The notes under the pieces were generated by a model. That model was not told where the DNA came from and ran no database searches. It saw nothing but the letters and a program-made list of their open reading frames with translations. Positions 33,060 through 35,971 of a DNA stretch of 35,971 bases are shown piece by piece. The DNA comes from Candidatus Binatota bacterium (GTDB lineage: Bacteria > Desulfobacterota > Binatia > Bin18): NCBI GenBank assembly GCA_011523265.1, contig WTHD01000126.1, positions 1 to 35,971 on the forward strand, in the 5' to 3' direction. Each line of letters begins with the position of its first letter. Within the stretch, counting starts at the first letter, position 1. Position numbers and translations under genes: made by a program.

Positions 33060-34295
33060 TCAGGTCGTGCTCAGAACCGGCAGCCGGTGGATGACGTTCC
33101 CAAGATAGCCCTTGGGGTTCCAGGGTTGACGAACGGGCTGGGCGTTCCCTTTCTCATCAAAGGCGCGTGCCCAGATTTCGTAATACCCTTTCCTGGGCAA
33201 CGCGACCTCGCATTCCCAGTGTGCCCAGGCATCAGCATTGGCGGGTTGGGTGAGCCTGGCCTTTTCCCAGTGAATGCCAAAGTCCACCGACACCAAGACT
33301 TCCTTGACCGTCTCTTCACCGGCCCAGGCATGGCCCCGCACGCTGATCGACTGCCCGGCCGGGAATTGGGCGTTGGCCTGAGGTGCGGTGATCAAAGATT
33401 TGATACGCCAGGCCGTGGCAATGACCATATCTTCCTTCGGCGGCCTGGAGCCGGGCTCAACCGGATAGGCCGGCACGCGGTAGGAGTAGCCCGTCATCTT
33501 TTGTGAGTCGTGTACCTGGTCGCGCACCACAATGCGGTTCAGCCACTTTTGAGAGCAACTCCCAATCCAGCCCGGCACAACGAGCCGAACGGGATAGCCG
33601 TTGAGCGCCGGCAGCGCGGCCCCGTTCATCTGATAGGCAATCAGCGTATGCTCGTCCATAGCCTTCTCTATGGGGATGCCCCGCGAGAACGGTTGCGCCG
33701 CCCCCAAGGGCTGGTCCTCGCCGTAATGAGCCGTATACACCGCACTTGACTTGAGGCCCGCCTTTTTCAGGACATCCCGTAGCCGGGCTCCGGTCCATTG
33801 GCTGCACGCCACCGCCCCGCGCGTCCACTGATTTCCACGGACCTGAGGCTCAAACAGCGCTCGACCATTCCCACCACACTCAATCACAAGCTGCTGCGTG
33901 ACCGAGGGCAACTGCTGCAATTCGTCCAGACTCAGCGCAAGCGGCGTGGCCACTTCTCCCTCAACGATGAGCTTCCATCCCTGCGGGTCTCCGCTCTTCG
34001 CTCGGGCTGGAACCGATCCATTATTCCGGACGAAATGCCGAGCCGAAGGAGTCATATGATCGTCGAGCAGATGGGGCGCAAACTCACCATTAATGGGTTG
34101 ACTCGTAAGGACCGTCATACCGGGTTTTGTCCCCAGCAGGGCGTCGTCGTCGGCCCAGGCCACGGGCAACAATCCACGTCCCACGAGCCCCTTGAGCGCG
34201 GCATCCATCCCCGCTCCGCAGGCCGTCAGAAACGCGAGCCACGCTCCACCATGCCCCATATGTGTCAGGAACTGACGTCGCGAGAATGCCTTCAT
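33060..34295 (-). CDS. Sulfite oxidase-family molybdenum subunit (SorA/SoxC-like), Tat-exported
   Basis: 411 residues from ATG 34295 with GGGAGG upstream. SRRQFLTHMGHGGAWLAFL is a twin-arginine signal with hydrophobic tail. Residues about 90-290 form the molybdopterin-binding SUOX fold. C140 in VIECGGNGR is the Mo-ligating cysteine, and YPVRLVVPGWIGSCSQKWL is the conserved second segment. SVRGHAWAGEETVKEVLVS opens the Mo-cofactor dimerisation domain. With the cytochrome it should oxidise sulfite to sulfate; oxidation of another sulfur compound cannot be excluded. Confidence 0.88.
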   Translation of the reverse strand: MKAFSRRQFLTHMGHGGAWLAFLTACGAGMDAALKGLVGRGLLPVAWADDDALLGTKPGMTVLTSQPINGEFAPHLLDDHMTPSARHFVRNNGSVPARAKSGDPQGWKLIVEGEVATPLALSLDELQQLPSVTQQLVIECGGNGRALFEPQVRGNQWTRGAVACSQWTGARLRDVLKKAGLKSSAVYTAHYGEDQPLGAAQPFSRGIPIEKAMDEHTLIAYQMNGAALPALNGYPVRLVVPGWIGSCSQKWLNRIVVRDQVHDSQKMTGYSYRVPAYPVEPGSRPPKEDMVIATAWRIKSLITAPQANAQFPAGQSISVRGHAWAGEETVKEVLVSVDFGIHWEKARLTQPANADAWAHWECEVALPRKGYYEIWARAFDEKGNAQPVRQPWNPKGYLGNVIHRLPVLSTT

Positions 34296-34466
34296 ACCCA
34301 CCTCCCGAAAAACCCGCTGTTCATCCGTCAATTCAGAGCAAAATACCCCAGGTCTCAAGCCTGAGCAAATCGCAAGGCGATACGGGATAGGCCATCCTCT
34401 GGCGAAATGTTAGGTTGGCCCGAAGCTTTTCACTGCTGACCGTTTGTACCATAAGGAGGTTTGTCC

Positions 34467-35093
34467 ATGAGTCGTCCAGCCGTACCGGAAGCCTGGGTAC
34501 GCATCCCCACGGAGGAAGAATTCCGGGCAAAGAGGCCCCCAGGAGTAAAAGGCGTATACGAATTCGACTCTATCCCGGCCATGGGTCGTTTAATTGCCGC
34601 TCACGCCAGTATCGGCCGGGCGTTCGGGAATCTGTTCATGCAGATTATGTTTGCGCCCGGACATCTGAGCCGGGCGGAGCGGGAAATGGTTGCCGGCGTT
34701 GCCGCGGCGGCCCAGGATTGCCACTATTGAACGCAGTCTCACGCAGAGTTTCTGCGTGTCGAAGACGGCGACCCGGCGCTGGTGGAAGCCATCAAAACCC
34801 GAAGCTGGAACACGCTGACCGGGCTGTCCGAACGGGCGCGGGCCTTGTGTACGCTGGCGGAGAAGCTCAGCGCCACACCCACGCGCATGACCGCCGACGA
34901 CTGGCAGCCGCTCCGCGACCTCGGCTTCGACGACACCGCCTGCCTCGAAGTCGCGCACATCGTCGGCATCTTTAATCATTTAACGCGTCTGGCCGATGGG
35001 CCCGGTCTTCAGTTGGACGCCGGCACGCAAAAAGCTTCTGAGACCGGGGAGGTCTTAGGCACGCCCGAACAGGCGGCCGGGCAGGCGGCTTGA
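34467..35093 (+). CDS. AhpD/carboxymuconolactone decarboxylase-like peroxidase with in-frame TGA (probable selenoprotein)
   Basis: 208 residues if the TGA at 34728-34730 is read as selenocysteine (U88). The start is ATG 34467, seven bases after AAGGAGG at 34453-34459. Before the TGA: residues 1-87, with LSRAEREMVAGVAAAAQDCHY. After it the same frame continues without stop to 35093: TQSHAEFLR, then helices through LEVAHIVGIFNHLTRLADG. Together this is a full-length peroxidase-related AhpD-like protein. The active site C-x-x-C-x-x-x-H is here C85-H-Y-U88-T-Q-S-H92, so only the second, catalytic Cys codon is changed to TGA. A SECIS-like hairpin follows at 34740-34758. Function by family: reduction of hydroperoxides through a thiol/selenol. 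The alternative is a pseudogene with a nonsense mutation or a sequencing error. Confidence 0.85.
34728..34758 (+). promoter_or_regulatory. In-frame UGA with bacterial SECIS-like hairpin
   Basis: After UGA 34728-34730, CACGCAG (34740-34746) pairs with CTGCGTG (34752-34758) in a perfect 7-bp stem. The loop is AGTTT. Known bacterial SECIS elements have a short apical loop with a G in the first two places, followed by U, 16-37 nt after the UGA; here the loop starts 16 nt after it and has G-U at positions 2-3. SelB would bind this loop to deliver Sec-tRNA. Confidence 0.78.
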
Positions 35094-35145
35094 GAAGTGC
35101 CATCAAACGATAACTCTCGAGCGGCACCACCGCTCAACAGCAACT

Positions 35146-35971
35146 TCAACTCGGAGGTGCGGCTGGCCGGTAGTGTGTGTCGGTTTCCGCTGCCGTTTCG
35201 GCACTGCCACCGGATGCCCCTCCACCCACGCTTGCGACTTTTTCGCTTCGCTCCCCGTTTGCCGTCTTTCCTGCGGTCACATAAACAATCCGGAAATTGT
35301 GCGGTGCGATGGTTGAGTTGATCTCGATAGCGTGATCGTCGATTATACCCCAGTCACTGTACCGCTCATCATCGCAATACACCTGGACAGCCTTCGGGTC
35401 TGGGAGTTGCGTCACCTGCCAACGTGTCGCTTCCCCACGGCGGGCGGCAGTGGCGGCGTAGGTTGAGACATGCAACGTCCCGTCGGTGACCTCATTCCGC
35501 GCCTCACAAATGCCCAGATTCGGAAAGTCGACCCTTGCTACTGTGGGTAGCTCAAACTGGGCGTCATGCTTTCCTTTATACACATTCGTCCATGCCCCAG
35601 GCCCGCCGATCTCGCTCAAGATCAGTAAGCCGTTCAGCTGACCACGTGGGTGGGGTTCATCCAACCCAAACGTCCAGGCAAAGCGATCCTCGTCGTCGGC
35701 AAAGAAATCTGGCCCGTATTCTTTTTCCGCCACGGCTTTGAGACGCTTCTCTGTGGTCACGTCTCCAACCTCGCGCGCCAGCATTAACGTCATGGTCAGC
35801 CAGCGTGGATCGTCAAATGCCTGCACCAGAGCCTTTTTGGTGTCGTTCCAGCCAAGGTCCCGTACCCCGGCCTCATACAGCGCTAAGCCAAACTCCGGGG
35901 CCTGAGGATATAAATAGAATAACGGGGCGAGCATCGACAAACCGCTTAAACCCGTCGGCGGTGCGTAAGCG
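35146..35971 (-). CDS. Linalool dehydratase/isomerase-like protein, C-terminal part (5' end cut by window edge)
   Basis: 275 codons are visible and the frame is open to the window edge, so the true start is outside; the Met at 35940 is internal (PPTGLSGLSMLAPLFYLYP reads through). The segment looks like an (α/α) barrel. DDEDRFAWTFGLDEPHPRGQ, GGPGAWTNVYKG and DFPNLGICEARNEVTDGTL resemble the linalool dehydratase/isomerase domain family, as I remember it. The last ~30 residues are Gly/Ser/Ala-rich and probably unstructured. Linalool dehydratase acts on monoterpene alcohols, but many relatives have unknown roles. It converges on the selenoprotein gene with a 52-nt gap. Confidence 0.5.
   Translation of the reverse strand, partial: AYAPPTGLSGLSMLAPLFYLYPQAPEFGLALYEAGVRDLGWNDTKKALVQAFDDPRWLTMTLMLAREVGDVTTEKRLKAVAEKEYGPDFFADDEDRFAWTFGLDEPHPRGQLNGLLILSEIGGPGAWTNVYKGKHDAQFELPTVARVDFPNLGICEARNEVTDGTLHVSTYAATAARRGEATRWQVTQLPDPKAVQVYCDDERYSDWGIIDDHAIEINSTIAPHNFRIVYVTAGKTANGERSEKVASVGGGASGGSAETAAETDTHYRPAAPPS

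Noticed and set aside
34467-34730. Short 87-residue AhpD fragment followed by a separate ORF beginning at GTG 34782
   Set aside because: The two share one frame and together make a full domain, with the TGA at the catalytic Cys and a hairpin after it. Selenocysteine explains this better than two genes or a random nonsense mutation.

Overview
The window is GC-rich bacterial DNA with tightly packed genes on both strands. There is no rRNA, tRNA, CRISPR array, integrase or transposase that I can recognise, and no stretch of 300 bases without a gene. The mix of genes (aromatic ring-cleavage enzymes, luciferase-like flavin oxidoreductases, a paired acyl-CoA dehydrogenase, a heme-free FrdABCD quinone enzyme, a sulfite dehydrogenase and a probable selenoprotein) fits an aerobic or facultative, metabolically versatile uncultured bacterium of the Deltaproteobacteria/Tectomicrobia/Binatota kind. 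That placement is an impression from gene content, not a computed classification.

Layout. 1-5049 is an aromatic-degradation region: a partial extradiol dioxygenase (minus strand), then on the plus strand a MetE-core methyltransferase, both subunits of an Fe(II) hydroquinone 1,2-dioxygenase (PnpCD/HapCD type), an internally deleted luciferase-like gene, a REP/BIME-like palindrome and a PhzS-like flavin monooxygenase. 5121-5715 is a MazF/PemK toxin-antitoxin pair. 5788-8128 encodes two acyl-CoA dehydrogenase subunits. 8321-10825 holds nudC, a methyltransferase and an HSL-type esterase. 10930-16636 holds a ParA-like ATPase, a degenerate CYTH plus CHAD (polyphosphate-binding) protein that overlaps it tail to tail, a compact PolA-type polymerase translationally coupled to a tiny secreted-peptide ORF, and a DUF4143 ATPase whose promoter sits inside a 32-bp palindrome. 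16768-22379 holds a HAD phosphatase/mutase, a secreted metallophosphoesterase, a PD40-PA-M28-PDZ peptidase and a GNAT enzyme. 22462-23620 holds four small plus-strand genes. 23754-29536 (minus strand) is a central-carbon operon, mdh-frdA-frdB-frdC-frdD-fumC, that interconverts oxaloacetate, malate, fumarate and succinate. 29667-31281 has a truncated alcohol dehydrogenase and an intact luciferase-like gene. 31305-34295 (minus strand) is a sulfite dehydrogenase (Mo subunit plus cytochrome c), an SDR and a membrane protein. 34467-35093 is an AhpD-like gene with an in-frame TGA at the catalytic cysteine, and 35146-end is the C-terminal part of a linalool dehydratase/isomerase-like protein.

The most striking item is the AhpD/carboxymuconolactone-decarboxylase-family gene. 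It appears to end at TGA 34728-34730, but the same frame continues to 35093 with the rest of the domain. The TGA replaces the second Cys of the CxxCxxxH active site, giving C-H-Y-U-T-Q-S-H. A hairpin with a 5-nt AGUUU loop starts 9 nt after the TGA, as expected for a bacterial SECIS. I read it as a selenocysteine-containing peroxidase. Other items worth a second look are the possible ParA/CHAD polyphosphate-granule pair, the palindrome-embedded leaderless promoter, the 16-bp inverted repeat just before frdA, and the two broken oxidoreductase genes.
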